Shown: positions 32,880-41,527 of the stretch, one piece after another
How the letters are laid out: the number at the start of each line of letters is the position of its first letter
Numbering within the stretch: position 1 is the first letter of the stretch
DNA from: Sphingomonadales bacterium
GTDB taxonomy: Bacteria; Pseudomonadota; Alphaproteobacteria; Sphingomonadales; Sphingomonadaceae
DNA: 46,968 bases
Assembly: GCA_009993585.1 (NCBI GenBank)
Contig: JAACTG010000115.1
Location: 12,164 to 59,131, forward strand
Reading direction: 5' to 3'
Notes under the pieces: model-generated
Database searches by the model: none
Seen by the model: the letters and a program-made list of their open reading frames with translations, nothing else
What the model was told of the DNA's origin: nothing
Position numbers and translations under genes: made by a program

Positions 32880-34775
32880 ATGTGCGGCATCGCGGGCATC
32901 TTTCACCTTGAGACGGCCAAGCCGGTCGATCCCGCACGGATCGCGGCGATGACCGCGACGCTCGCGCATCGCGGCCCCGATGGCGACGGCGTGTGGACAG
33001 CGCCGGGCGTCGGCCTGGGCCATCGCCGCCTCGCGATCATCGATATCGCGGGCAGCCCGCAGCCGATGGCGAGCGCCGATCGCAGCATCACAATCAGCTA
33101 TAACGGCGAAGTCTACAATTACCGCGAGCTGCGCGAGGATCTGCGCGCGCTCGGCCACGTCTTTCGCAGCGACGGCGATACCGAGGTGATCCTCGCCGCC
33201 TGGCGGCAATGGGGCCCCGATTGCCTCGATCGCCTGATCGGCATGTTCGCCTTCGCGATCCACGACGCGGCGCTGCCGGGCCTGTTTCTCGCGCGCGACC
33301 GGCTCGGCGTAAAGCCGCTTTATTATGTCGAACTGAGCGACGGCAGCGTCGCCTTCGCCTCCGAACTCAAGGGCCTGCTCGCGCACCCGCTGCTGCGCGC
33401 GCGGCCCGACCTGTCGGCGATCGACGATTATCTCGCCTTCGGCTACGTCCCCGACGACGCGTGCATCGTCGCGGGGGTCAAGAAACTGCCCGCCGGCCAC
33501 TGGCTGCTGCTGCGCCGCGGCCAGCCGCTGCCGCGCCCGCGCCAATATTGGGACATCGATTTTTCGCAGCGCATGACGGCGAGCCTGGCCGATGCCGAGG
33601 AGGAGCTGCTCCGCCTGCTGCGCGACGCGGTCAGAAGCCGGATGGTCGCCGACGTGCCGCTGGGCGCGTTTCTGTCGGGCGGCGTCGATTCGTCGAGCGT
33701 CGTCGCGCTGATGGCCGAGGCGAGCTCGCGCGCGGTCGAGACCTGCACGATCGGCTTCGACAGCCAGACGCTCGACGAAAGCGACCATGCCGCGCGGATC
33801 GCGCAGCGTTACGCCACCAACCATCGCCAGCGGATCGTCTCGGCCGACGATTTCGGCCTCGTCGACCGCGTCGCCGACCAGTTCGACGAGCCGTTCGCCG
33901 ATGCCAGCGCGCTGCCTATGCTGCGCTTGAGCGAACTCGCGCGCGAACAGGTGACGGTGGCGCTGTCGGGCGACGGCGCCGACGAGGCGATGGCGGGCTA
34001 TCGCCGGCACGTTTTTCACGCGCACGAGGAGCGGGTGCGTGCGATGATCCCGGCGCCGCTGCGGCGCGGCGTGATCGGCCCGCTCGCGCGCATCTGGCCC
34101 AAGGCCGACTGGGCGCCGCGCCCGCTGCGCGCCAAGGCGACGCTGACCGGCCTGTCGCTGTCGGGCGAGCAAGCCTATGCGCGCGCCGTCGGCGTCACCG
34201 GGCCCGAGGCGCGCGGCGCGCTGTTCGGCGACGGCGCGCGGCGCGCGCTAGGCGGCTACCGGGCCGAGGAACGCTATTGGCGCACGATGCGCGAGGCGCC
34301 CGCACGCGACGGGCTAGACGCCGCGCAATATGCCGACATGAAGATCTGGCTGCCCGGCGACATCCTGACCAAGGTCGATCGCATGAGCATGGCCGCCAGC
34401 CTCGAGGCGCGCGAGCCGCTGCTCGACCATCGCCTCGTCGAATTTGCCGCGACGCTGCCCGCCAAAATGCGCGTGCGCGGCGGGCAGGGCAAATATCTGA
34501 TGAAAAAGACGATGGAGCGCTATCTGCCCAAGGACGTGCTCTATCGCCCGAAAATGGGCTTCGTCACGCCGATCAGCGCCTGGTTTCGCGGGCCGCTGGC
34601 GAGCGAGGCTGAGCGGCTGTCGGGCGCGTCGGCGCTGGCGCGCAGCGACTATTTCGACATGCGCGAGATCGCCCGCGTCGTCGCCGCGCACCGCAGCGGC
34701 CTGAGCGACCATGGCCGGCTGATTTGGCAGCTCGTCATGCTCGACAAGGCGATGGCGCGGTTGTTCAAGCTGTAA
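32880..34775 (+). CDS. Asparagine-synthase-like amidotransferase of the XrtA locus
   Basis: A glutamine-dependent amidotransferase of 631 residues, matching the exosortase-associated family TIGR03108. The N-terminal class II glutaminase domain starts MCGIAGIF with nucleophile Cys2 and has YNGEVYNYRELR and DGDTEV. The synthase domain has the PPi loop FLSGGVDSSSVVALM, ALSGDGADEAMAGY and SMAASLEAREPLLDHRLVEF. It would amidate a carboxyl group, for example a uronic acid or an amino acid substituent of the polysaccharide, using glutamine nitrogen. It ends the plus arm; its stop is next to a minus-strand terminator. Confidence 0.93.
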   Translation: MCGIAGIFHLETAKPVDPARIAAMTATLAHRGPDGDGVWTAPGVGLGHRRLAIIDIAGSPQPMASADRSITISYNGEVYNYRELREDLRALGHVFRSDGDTEVILAAWRQWGPDCLDRLIGMFAFAIHDAALPGLFLARDRLGVKPLYYVELSDGSVAFASELKGLLAHPLLRARPDLSAIDDYLAFGYVPDDACIVAGVKKLPAGHWLLLRRGQPLPRPRQYWDIDFSQRMTASLADAEEELLRLLRDAVRSRMVADVPLGAFLSGGVDSSSVVALMAEASSRAVETCTIGFDSQTLDESDHAARIAQRYATNHRQRIVSADDFGLVDRVADQFDEPFADASALPMLRLSELAREQVTVALSGDGADEAMAGYRRHVFHAHEERVRAMIPAPLRRGVIGPLARIWPKADWAPRPLRAKATLTGLSLSGEQAYARAVGVTGPEARGALFGDGARRALGGYRAEERYWRTMREAPARDGLDAAQYADMKIWLPGDILTKVDRMSMAASLEAREPLLDHRLVEFAATLPAKMRVRGGQGKYLMKKTMERYLPKDVLYRPKMGFVTPISAWFRGPLASEAERLSGASALARSDYFDMREIARVVAAHRSGLSDHGRLIWQLVMLDKAMARLFKL

Positions 34776-34799
34776 AAAGACCTCTCCCTAGCAGGAGAG
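34774..34799 (-). terminator. Terminator of the fmt-truA operon
   Basis: On the minus strand a 6-bp stem CTCTCC/GGAGAG (34799-34794 and 34787-34782) is followed by GTCTTTTT. The stem is short, so efficiency may be modest. The plus-strand orientation lacks a T run. Confidence 0.5.
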
Positions 34800-34805
34800 A
34801 AGCGG

Positions 34806-35549
34806 TCAGTCGGGATAGTCGGCGCCGACGAAATACAGGCCATCGGGAGGTGCGTTGAAGCCGAGGGCGGCGCGATCGCGCGCGGCGAGCGCCGCGGCCA
34901 TGTCGTCGGGGCTCCATTTGCCTTCGCCGACCAGCGCGAGGCAGCCCACCATCGAGCGGACCTGGTGGTGGAGGAAGCTGCGCGCGGCGGCAAAGACGCT
35001 GATCATGTCGCCGTCGCGCGCGACCATGAGCCGGTCGAGCGTCTTAACCGCGCTGTGCGACTGGCAGTGGGCCGATCGAAAGGTGGTGAAGTCGTGCCGT
35101 CCGATCAGGCGATCCGCCGCCGCCTGCATCGCGTCCTCGTCGAGCGGAACCGCCACGCGCCACGCTAGCCCGCGCTCAAAGGTCAGCGGCGCGCGGCGGT
35201 TGACGATGTCGTAGCGATAGCGCCGCCCGACGCACGAAAAGCGCGCGTGCCAGTCGTCGGCGACGGTTTCGCAGGCGAGGATCGAGATCGGATCGGGCCG
35301 CACATGCGCGTTGATCGCGCCGGCGAGGCGGAACGGCGTGATCGGCTTGGCGATGTCGGCATGCGCGCGCATCGCCAGCGCGTGCACCCCGGCATCGGTG
35401 CGCCCGGCACCGTGGACGCGCACGTCCTCGCCGGTGACGCGCCCGATCGCGTCCTCGATCCGCTGCTGCACGCTTGCGCCGTCGGCCTGGCGCTGCCAGC
35501 CGACGAAGGGACGCCCGTCATATTCGATGGCGAAAGCGAAACGCGTCAC
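34806..35549 (-). CDS. truA: tRNA pseudouridine(38-40) synthase
   Basis: Isomerises uridines 38-40 in the tRNA anticodon arm. The 247 residues hold [18 protein letters not shown] (4-21), the catalytic GRTDAGVHA with Asp52, and the conserved FHARFSC-like and [13 protein letters not shown] segments. It overlaps fmt by four bases, a common pair in this group. Confidence 0.96.
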   Translation of the reverse strand: MTRFAFAIEYDGRPFVGWQRQADGASVQQRIEDAIGRVTGEDVRVHGAGRTDAGVHALAMRAHADIAKPITPFRLAGAINAHVRPDPISILACETVADDWHARFSCVGRRYRYDIVNRRAPLTFERGLAWRVAVPLDEDAMQAAADRLIGRHDFTTFRSAHCQSHSAVKTLDRLMVARDGDMISVFAAARSFLHHQVRSMVGCLALVGEGKWSPDDMAAALAARDRAALGFNAPPDGLYFVGADYPD

Positions 35550-36454
35550 GCGAGGATCGTCCCGGCGGGAATCGCATAGCCGCGCAGCAAATCGCCCGCC
35601 GTCATGCGCGGCCGCCCCGCGCGCTGGACGAGCGTCGGGCGCAAGACGCCGCTGCCGCAGGCGATGCCGAGCGCATCGTCGATCACGGTTCCGGGCGCGG
35701 CCTTGCCGCCGCTCTCGATGCTCGCGGCGTGGACGCGGATGCGTTCGCCGTCATGGTCGAACCAGGCGCCGGGGAAGGGGTTGTAGGCGCGCACCGCGCG
35801 TTCGAGCGCGGCGGCATCGCGCGTGAAATCGAGCCGCGCCTCGCTCTTTGCGATCTTGGCGGCATAGGTCGCACCCTCGTCGGGCTGCGCGCGCGGCGGA
35901 AAGGCGGCAAGGTCGGCGAGCACGCGGACCATCGCCGCAGCGCCCATGCGCGCGATCTCGTCGGTCAGCGCGCCCGCGGTCTTGGCCGCGACCGGGGTGC
36001 GGTCGACGAGCCGCATGGCGCCGGTGTCGAGGCCTTCATCCATCTGCATGATCGTCACGCCGGTCTCTACGTCCCCGGCCAGGATCGCGCGCTGGACGGG
36101 CGCCGCGCCGCGCCAGCGCGGCAGGATCGATCCGTGGACGTTGATGCAGCCGTGGCGCGGGGCGGTCAGGATCGCGGGCGGCAGGATCAGCCCATAGGCC
36201 GCGACGACCGCGACATCGAGGTCGAGCGCGGCGAAATCGGCCTGCGCCTGGGGGTCGCGCAGCGACGGCGGCGTGCGGACGCCGATCCCCAGCGCCTCGG
36301 CGCGCGCCTGGACCGGGCTCGGAGTCAGCTTCCGGCCGCGATGGGCCGGGCGCGGCGGCTGCGCATAGGCGGCTACGACGTCGTGCCCCGCCGCGACCAG
36401 CGCGTCGAGGCTCGGCACCGCGAATTCGGGGGTTCCCATGAAGGTGATACGCAT
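35546..36454 (-). CDS. fmt: Methionyl-tRNA formyltransferase
   Basis: Formylates the initiator methionyl-tRNA using 10-formyltetrahydrofolate. Visible are [19 protein letters not shown] (1-19), [21 protein letters not shown] with the catalytic asparagine and histidine, and [19 protein letters not shown], with a C-terminal OB-like tRNA-binding domain. The 302 residues fit. Fmt, truA, recR and def lie together; def later removes the formyl group that Fmt adds. Confidence 0.96.
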   Translation of the reverse strand: MRITFMGTPEFAVPSLDALVAAGHDVVAAYAQPPRPAHRGRKLTPSPVQARAEALGIGVRTPPSLRDPQAQADFAALDLDVAVVAAYGLILPPAILTAPRHGCINVHGSILPRWRGAAPVQRAILAGDVETGVTIMQMDEGLDTGAMRLVDRTPVAAKTAGALTDEIARMGAAAMVRVLADLAAFPPRAQPDEGATYAAKIAKSEARLDFTRDAAALERAVRAYNPFPGAWFDHDGERIRVHAASIESGGKAAPGTVIDDALGIACGSGVLRPTLVQRAGRPRMTAGDLLRGYAIPAGTILA

Positions 36455-36471
36455 GATGGCGCTTCAACCGC

Positions 36472-36500
36472 TTGTCGCCCCGCGGCGCAACCCCTAAGTC
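36472..36500 (+). promoter_or_regulatory. Putative recR promoter
   Basis: TTGTCG (36472-36477), a 17-base spacer and TAAGTC (36495-36500), with only eight bases to the recR ATG. Confidence 0.5.
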
Positions 36501-36508
36501 GTCAGACG

Positions 36509-37105
36509 ATGGCCTCTAACGAAATCGAAACATTGACGCAGGCGCTGGCGCGGCTCCCGGGGCTGGGACCGCGATCGGCGCGCCGGGCCGTGCTCCACCT
36601 CGTCAAGAAGCGCGAAACCGTGCTCGCGCCGCTGCTCGCCGCGCTCGAAAGTGTCAACGAGCGGCTCGTCACCTGCGCAACCTGCGGCAATGTCGACACC
36701 ATCGACCCGTGCGGCATCTGTGTCGACACGCGCCGCGACGACCGCGCCTTGTGCGTGGTCGAAGATGTCGCCGATCTGTGGGCGCTCGATCGTTCGCGGC
36801 TGTTCCCTGGGCGCTATCACGTTCTCGGCGGGCGCCTGTCGGCGCTCGAAGGCGTGCGGCCCGAGGATCTCGCGATCGACAGCCTCGTCGCGCGCGTCGA
36901 AGGCGGCGCGGTCGACGAGGTCGTGTTGGCGATGAACGCCACGCTCGAAGGGCAGACGACCGCGCATTACATCGCCGAACGGCTCGAAGCGATGCCGGTG
37001 CGGATCACCAAGCTTGCGCACGGCCTGCCGGTGGGAGGCGAGCTCGACTATCTCGACGAGGGTACGCTGGCCCAGGCATTGCGGGCACGGCGGCCGGTGG
37101 GATGA
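36509..37105 (+). CDS. recR: Recombination protein RecR
   Basis: Ring-forming DNA-binding protein of the RecFOR gap-repair pathway that helps load RecA. The 198 residues have a helix-hairpin-helix ([16 protein letters not shown], 16-31), a four-cysteine zinc finger ([16 protein letters not shown]), the Toprim domain ([33 protein letters not shown]) and the C-terminal [12 protein letters not shown]-like motif (here [16 protein letters not shown]). The start at 36509 gives [18 protein letters not shown]; there is no Shine-Dalgarno. It diverges from fmt. Confidence 0.96.
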   Translation: MASNEIETLTQALARLPGLGPRSARRAVLHLVKKRETVLAPLLAALESVNERLVTCATCGNVDTIDPCGICVDTRRDDRALCVVEDVADLWALDRSRLFPGRYHVLGGRLSALEGVRPEDLAIDSLVARVEGGAVDEVVLAMNATLEGQTTAHYIAERLEAMPVRITKLAHGLPVGGELDYLDEGTLAQALRARRPVG

Positions 37106-37160
37106 TCCTCCTCCCACCTGCGGGGGGAAGGATTTGGCCTTAAGGGTCGCTTGGCCCGGC

Positions 37161-37189
37161 TTGAACTCTCGCGCATGCGCCCCTAAATC
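37161..37189 (+). promoter_or_regulatory. Putative def promoter
   Basis: TTGAAC (37161-37166), a 17-base spacer and TAAATC (37184-37189), followed by six bases and the ATG of def. The predicted transcript would start at or within a base of the start codon. Confidence 0.55.
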
Positions 37190-37195
37190 GCGCCC

Positions 37196-37729
37196 ATGGC
37201 CATACGCGAGATCATCGAGGTGCCCGACCCCCGGCTGCGCACCATTTCCAAGCCCGTCGAAGCTTTCGACGCGGAGCTGAAGACCCTGACCGACGACATG
37301 CTCGAGACAATGTACGACGCGGTCGGCATCGGCCTTGCCGCGATCCAGGTCGGCGTGCCGCAGCGCATCCTCGTCATCGACCTGCAGGAAGCCGATCCCG
37401 ACGACGAAGAGGGCAAGCGCGTCATCCGCGCTCCTCGAGTCTTTATAAATCCGGTCTTTTCCGAGCAATCCGAAGAGCATACGCTCTACAATGAAGGCTG
37501 TCTCTCGGTCCCCGAACAATATGCGGAGGTGTCGCGCCCGGCCGAAGTGACGGTCGACTGGCAGGATCTCGACGGCACGCCGCACAAGGAGCGGATGACC
37601 GGCTTCATGGCGACGGTGATCCAGCACGAGATGGACCATCTCGAAGGGATTTTGTTCATCGACCATCTCAGCCGGCTCAAGCGCGACATGGTGCTCAAGA
37701 AACTCACCAAGCTGCGCAAGGCCGCCTGA
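37196..37729 (+). CDS. def: Peptide deformylase
   Basis: Removes the N-formyl group from nascent proteins. The 177 residues show motif 1 GIGLAAIQVG (44-53), motif 2 EGCLSVP with metal-binding Cys102, and motif 3 QHEMDHLEG with His144, Glu145 and His148. Motif 1 has Ala-Ile where many enzymes have Ala-Pro, a change seen in other alphaproteobacteria. No Shine-Dalgarno precedes the ATG, and the -10 box ends six bases upstream. Confidence 0.96.
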   Translation: MAIREIIEVPDPRLRTISKPVEAFDAELKTLTDDMLETMYDAVGIGLAAIQVGVPQRILVIDLQEADPDDEEGKRVIRAPRVFINPVFSEQSEEHTLYNEGCLSVPEQYAEVSRPAEVTVDWQDLDGTPHKERMTGFMATVIQHEMDHLEGILFIDHLSRLKRDMVLKKLTKLRKAA

Positions 37730-37738
37730 CGGCGATCG

Positions 37739-37758
37739 CTCCCGTCGCGAACGGGGAG
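37739..37758. terminator. Possible bidirectional hairpin between def and the DUF302 gene
   Basis: CTCCCGT (37739-37745) pairs with ACGGGGAG (37751-37758) with one bulge. It lies between two convergent genes, but there is no T run on either strand, so its activity is uncertain. Confidence 0.3.
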
Positions 37759-37762
37759 TCCC

Positions 37763-38149
37763 TTACAGCGCGGCGATGACCTTTTTCAGCTTGTCGTGCA
37801 CCGCTTGTGCCACCGGCTCAAGATCGGCATTCTCGACCGCCTGCATCGATGCCTTGGGATCGACCGCGGCGACCTCGATACCTACGTCGGTGCGCTGGAC
37901 GATCACGTTGCACGGCAACATTGTGCCGATCTTGTCCTCGGCCTCGAGCGCCTGGCGCGCGAGTCCCGGATTGCACGCGCCCAATATGCGATAGTCGCGG
38001 AAATCGATGTCGAGCTTCTTCCTCATCGTCGCGCGAAGGTCGATGTCGGTCAGCACGCCGAAGCCTTCGTCCTTCAACGCGTCGGTGACGGCGGCAATGA
38101 CATCGTCGAACGACCTGTCGGTGATGGTCTTGGCGAAATAATAGCTCAT
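37763..38149 (-). CDS. DUF302 domain protein
   Basis: A 128-residue cytoplasmic protein of the DUF302 family: YYFAKTITDRSFDDVIAAVTDALKDEGFGVLTDID at the N terminus (quoted only in part: EGFGVLTDID), DYRILGACNPGLARQAL in the centre and LPCNVIVQRTD before the end. DUF302 has no agreed biochemical role. It contains two cysteines, in GACNP and LPCNV. The gene follows the copper-binding four-helix gene by 30 bases on the same strand, so the two are likely co-transcribed and may act together in metal or stress handling. That link is inferred from position only. Confidence 0.85.
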   Translation of the reverse strand: MSYYFAKTITDRSFDDVIAAVTDALKDEGFGVLTDIDLRATMRKKLDIDFRDYRILGACNPGLARQALEAEDKIGTMLPCNVIVQRTDVGIEVAAVDPKASMQAVENADLEPVAQAVHDKLKKVIAAL

Positions 38150-38179
38150 GTCGGTTTCCTGTTCGGGTAAGTCATCGGA

Positions 38180-38590
38180 TCAGGCCTTGGCGACCGCATC
38201 GTCGTGCATCATTTCCATCGCCTTCTTGCAGTCGTCGGCGCATTCGCGGCACATCTTGGCGCAGCGGCGGCAATGGTCGGTATCGTGCTTGTCGCAGTCG
38301 GCGGCGCACGCTTCGCACGCCTTGACGCAGAGCGCGAGCATCGCGCGGATGACGCCGACATTGCCGCCGGTACGGCGCGACGCGACGCGATAGGTCGCCT
38401 CGCAAATGTCCGAGCAATCCGAGCAGCTGCGGATGCATTGCGCCATGTCGCCGTCCTCGGCCGAGCAGGCGTCGGCGCAGCTGTTGCAAATCGCGGCGCA
38501 GTACATCGCGTGGCGGACCGCCGCGCCGAGCTGCGGGTCTTCATCGCCGTGAACCTGGGGGTGTTCGGAAATCATCTTTTCGATCGACAT
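38180..38590 (-). CDS. Cysteine-rich four-helix bundle copper-binding protein
   Basis: A 136-residue protein with 17 cysteines arranged in CxxxC and CxxC steps along predicted helices: YCAAICNSCADAC, CIRSCSDCSDIC, LCVKACEACAADC and HCRRCAKMCRECADDC. This is the pattern of DUF326/Csp-like copper-storage proteins, whose cysteines line the bundle core and bind many Cu(I) ions. There is no signal peptide, so it would be a cytosolic type. Histidines and methionines at the ends (MISEHPQVHG, MEMMHDD) may take part in metal entry. AGGAGA lies just upstream of the ATG. Likely in an operon with the DUF302 gene. Confidence 0.88.
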   Translation of the reverse strand: MSIEKMISEHPQVHGDEDPQLGAAVRHAMYCAAICNSCADACSAEDGDMAQCIRSCSDCSDICEATYRVASRRTGGNVGVIRAMLALCVKACEACAADCDKHDTDHCRRCAKMCRECADDCKKAMEMMHDDAVAKA

Positions 38591-38670
38591 GGGGTTCTCC
38601 TGTCATTGCGGGTCTGCCCTGTCAGCGCTCGAGCAGCCGATGCCGTTCCATCGCCGCGCCAGAAACCGCT

Positions 38671-38699
38671 TTCCTCGCGCCGCCCGTTCCGGCTATGTT
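38671..38699 (+). promoter_or_regulatory. Candidate rmuC promoter
   Basis: TTCCTC (38671-38676), a 17-base spacer and TATGTT (38694-38699), then six bases to the rmuC ATG. The -35 match is weak and the -10 is good. Confidence 0.4.
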
Positions 38700-38705
38700 C
38701 CGGGG

Positions 38706-40061
38706 ATGGATAGCATCGTCATCATCGCCGCGCTGATCGCGCTCGCGCTCGGCGCCGTCATCGGCTGGCTGCTCGGCAATCGCGCCGCGGCAGCGGGCAA
38801 GCAGGCCGCCGAGTCGCTCCGCCTGCAGCTCGACGGCGTCGTGGCAGAGCGCGACGCGGCGCGTAGCGCGGCCGAGGCCAGCCGCGACGAAGCTGGGCGG
38901 GCCAAGGAGCAGCTCGCTGCGCTCGCCGCCGATGCGCGCAACCACGAGAAGCAGATAGCGACGTTGATGGAAGCCAAGGAGGCACTGAGCGCGCAGTTCA
39001 GCGAGGTCGGATCGAAAATCCTCGGCGAAGCGCAAAAGGCGTTTCTCGAACGCGCCGACCAGCGTTTCGAACAGGCCAACGAAAAGGGCGGCGAGCGGCT
39101 CGCCAAGCTGCTCGAGCCGGTCAACCAGCGGCTGAAATCGTACGAAGAACAGGTCGGCAAGGTCGAGCGCGAGCGGACCGAGGCCTATGGCTCGCTCAAA
39201 TCGCTGATCGGCGAGATGAAGCAGGGGCAGGAGCGCGTCTCGACCGAGGCGGCACGGCTCGTCAATTCGCTGCGCAACGCGCCCAAGGCGCGGGGCCGTT
39301 GGGGCGAGCAGCAGCTCAAGAACGTGCTCGAAAGCTGCGGTTTGAGCGAACATGTCGACTTCGTCACCGAATCGAGCGTCGAGACCGAGGAGGGACGGCT
39401 GCGACCCGACGCGATCGTCCGCATCCCCGGCGGCAAGTCGCTGGTGATCGACGCCAAGGTGTCGCTCAACGCCTATCAGGACGCGTTCGAGGCCGACGAC
39501 GATGTCGGCAGGCGCGCCGCATTGAGCGCACACTGCGCGTCGATGAAGGCGCACGTCAACGCACTCGGCAACAAGAGCTACCAGAGCCAGTTCGACGACG
39601 CGCCCGATTACGTCATCATGTTCGTGCCGGGCGAACATTTCCTTTCTGCCGCGCTCGAACACGATCCGCAATTGTGGGATTTCGCCTTCGACAAGAAGGT
39701 GCTGCTCGCCACCCCGACCAACCTCGTCGCGATCGCGCGCACCGTCTCGAGCGTCTGGCGGCAGGAGGGGCTGGCGCGCGAGGCGCAGCTGATCGGCCAG
39801 CTCGGCAAGGAAATGTATGACCGGCTGGCGACCGCCGCCGAGCACCTCAAGCGCATGGGATCGGGCCTCAGCAGCGCGGTCGGCAACTACAACAAGTTCG
39901 TCGGCAGTTTCGAACGCAACGTCCTGTCGACCGGACGGCGCTTCAAGGAGCTCAACGTCGACACCGGCAAGCGCGAGCTTGAGGAAATTTCAGAACTCGA
40001 CGCGCTGCCGCGTTATGGCGATGACGTGCCCGATCGCGACGCGCGGGAATCGGCCGAATGA
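38706..40061 (+). CDS. rmuC: DNA recombination protein RmuC
   Basis: A membrane-anchored protein with a nuclease-like domain, linked to limiting recombination at inverted repeats. The 451 residues have an N-terminal helix (SIVIIAALIALALGAVIGWLL, quoted in part as IIAALIALALGAVIGWLL), a coiled coil (about 30-180) and the RmuC core with GRWGEQQLKNVLESCGL, RPDAIVRIPGGKSLVIDAKV, VIMFVPGEHFLSAAL and LLATPTNLVAI. The start at 38706 sits six bases after the -10 box. The frame is open further upstream, but those residues do not look like RmuC. It overlaps the next gene by four bases. Confidence 0.93.
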   Translation: MDSIVIIAALIALALGAVIGWLLGNRAAAAGKQAAESLRLQLDGVVAERDAARSAAEASRDEAGRAKEQLAALAADARNHEKQIATLMEAKEALSAQFSEVGSKILGEAQKAFLERADQRFEQANEKGGERLAKLLEPVNQRLKSYEEQVGKVERERTEAYGSLKSLIGEMKQGQERVSTEAARLVNSLRNAPKARGRWGEQQLKNVLESCGLSEHVDFVTESSVETEEGRLRPDAIVRIPGGKSLVIDAKVSLNAYQDAFEADDDVGRRAALSAHCASMKAHVNALGNKSYQSQFDDAPDYVIMFVPGEHFLSAALEHDPQLWDFAFDKKVLLATPTNLVAIARTVSSVWRQEGLAREAQLIGQLGKEMYDRLATAAEHLKRMGSGLSSAVGNYNKFVGSFERNVLSTGRRFKELNVDTGKRELEEISELDALPRYGDDVPDRDARESAE

Positions 40062-40693
40062 AGACGCTCAAAACCGCGACTTTCGCCCTGATCGCGACCG
40101 TTTCCCTGGCCGCCTGCGACGCTGCCGATCGACGTGATGAAAGCGGGAGCGCGGCCGATCCTCGCGCGCCCGCTCCGGCTGCGTCGATCGCGGCCGCCGG
40201 CAACGAAGCGGCGGTGGCGGGCGAGGCGCCGGCCAGGCGATTGGCGCCGTGGCAATCGACCGCTTTGCTCGCGCCTGATGGCATCGACGCCGCGACCGCG
40301 ACCGAGGGACACCGCGAGGCGCTGTCGTTCGGTACGGCGCGCACCACTGTCGAGGGAGCGGTTGCCGCGGGGTCGGGCATCGCCGCGATCGGCCGCGACG
40401 TGATGGCGGAATGCGGCGCCGGGCCGATCGATGCCACGCGCTATCCGGGCGGTCTCTCACTGCATTTTCAGGACGAAAAGTTCGTCGGCTGGGCGCTGAG
40501 CGAGGACGACGGCCCGCGTTGGGCAATGCGCGACGGGTCGCTCGGCATCGGCGCGAGCGCATCGACGATCCCGCGCGGCGACCGGTTCGACAGCACGCTT
40601 GGCTTGGAATTCTCGCACGATGGCGTGGCCGGGTTGATCGAAAACGACCGCGTCGTCGCGCTATGGGGCGGGACCAGCTGCAATTTTCGCTAA
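40058..40693 (+). CDS. Putative lipoprotein of unknown function
   Basis: A 211-residue protein not recognised. It starts with a lipoprotein signal (ALIATVSLAAC, lipid cysteine near residue 20), then an alanine- and proline-rich linker (about 25-60) and a globular region containing VMAECGAGPIDATRYPGGLSLHF, FVGWALSED and VVALWGGTSCNF. Two cysteines, in AECGAG and TSCNF, could form a disulfide in the periplasm. The start overlaps the rmuC stop (ATGA), so it is likely co-transcribed with rmuC, though a functional tie is not evident. Confidence 0.75.
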   Translation: MKTLKTATFALIATVSLAACDAADRRDESGSAADPRAPAPAASIAAAGNEAAVAGEAPARRLAPWQSTALLAPDGIDAATATEGHREALSFGTARTTVEGAVAAGSGIAAIGRDVMAECGAGPIDATRYPGGLSLHFQDEKFVGWALSEDDGPRWAMRDGSLGIGASASTIPRGDRFDSTLGLEFSHDGVAGLIENDRVVALWGGTSCNFR

Positions 40694-40725
40694 GATTTGC
40701 GCGCGCTTTGGCTTATGGCGGCAAG

Positions 40726-41508
40726 ATGATCGATTACGCGAAAAGCCTGATGGTCGGCCTGGGAATCGGCGCGCTCGCGTTGGCGGGTTGCCAGGTATCT
40801 TCGACGGGCAACGAAAATGATGCAGCCCTTGGCAACGAGGTCGCCGCGCCCGACGCGGCCGAGCCCGTCCTTGCGCCGCCCAACGAGGCCGATCCCGCCG
40901 AGGAGGTGCGCATCATCGCCGCGCCGCGCGTGCCGCCGATCGACACCTGCCGCCAGACCGGCAGCTTCCCCGCTTTTCGCAAGGCATTCGAAACCGCGGT
41001 TGCCGAGCGCGATTTCGCGCTGCTCGAACCGCTGATCGCCTATGACATCCAGACCGATTTCGGTGGCGGCGGCGGGATGGAGGATTTCGCCAATCACTGG
41101 CGCGGGAGCGCCTGGAAAACCTCCAAGCTATGGGACGAGCTCGACAAGGTGATCGCGCTCGGCTGCGGTGGCGGCGAGGGCTATTTCGCAATGCCGCGCA
41201 TGTTCGTTGCCGACATGGGCGAGGTCGATTCGTTTGATGCGCTGGTGGCGCTTGGCGAAGCGGTACCGCTTTATAGCGCGGCATCGGACACGTCCGACGT
41301 GTTGGCACGGCTCGACTGGGCGGTGGTCCAACAGGTCACCGGCGAGGACGCCCGGCCGACGAGCGCCGACTGGACCGAAGTCAAGGCGGGCGACGGCACC
41401 GTCGGGTTTGTCGAAAGCGCGTTGTTGCGCAGCCCGATCGATTATCGCGCGGTGTTCCAGTGGCGCAAGACGCAGTGGAAAATGACCGCCTTTATCGCCG
41501 GCGACTGA
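40726..41508 (+). CDS. Putative SH3-domain lipoprotein
   Basis: A 260-residue protein with a lipoprotein signal (GIGALALAGC, lipid cysteine near residue 22) and a proline- and acid-rich linker. The central region has QTGSFPAFRKAFETAVAERDF and the C-terminal part resembles a bacterial SH3 domain (VPLYSAASDTSDVLARLDW, then DWTEVKAGDGTVGFVES), which often binds cell wall or metal-free ligands. It begins 32 bases after the previous lipoprotein. TATGGC lies six bases before the ATG, so it could also have a leaderless-type promoter, but no -35 box is convincing. Function unknown. Confidence 0.72.
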   Translation: MIDYAKSLMVGLGIGALALAGCQVSSTGNENDAALGNEVAAPDAAEPVLAPPNEADPAEEVRIIAAPRVPPIDTCRQTGSFPAFRKAFETAVAERDFALLEPLIAYDIQTDFGGGGGMEDFANHWRGSAWKTSKLWDELDKVIALGCGGGEGYFAMPRMFVADMGEVDSFDALVALGEAVPLYSAASDTSDVLARLDWAVVQQVTGEDARPTSADWTEVKAGDGTVGFVESALLRSPIDYRAVFQWRKTQWKMTAFIAGD

Positions 41509-41527
41509 CCGGCGACGGACGAATCGG

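Noticed and set aside
37095-37135. Inverted repeat GGTGGGA / TCCCACC after recR
   Set aside because: No T run follows and it continues into a G-rich string; it overlaps the recR 3' end and looks like a short intergenic palindrome common in GC-rich genomes rather than a terminator.
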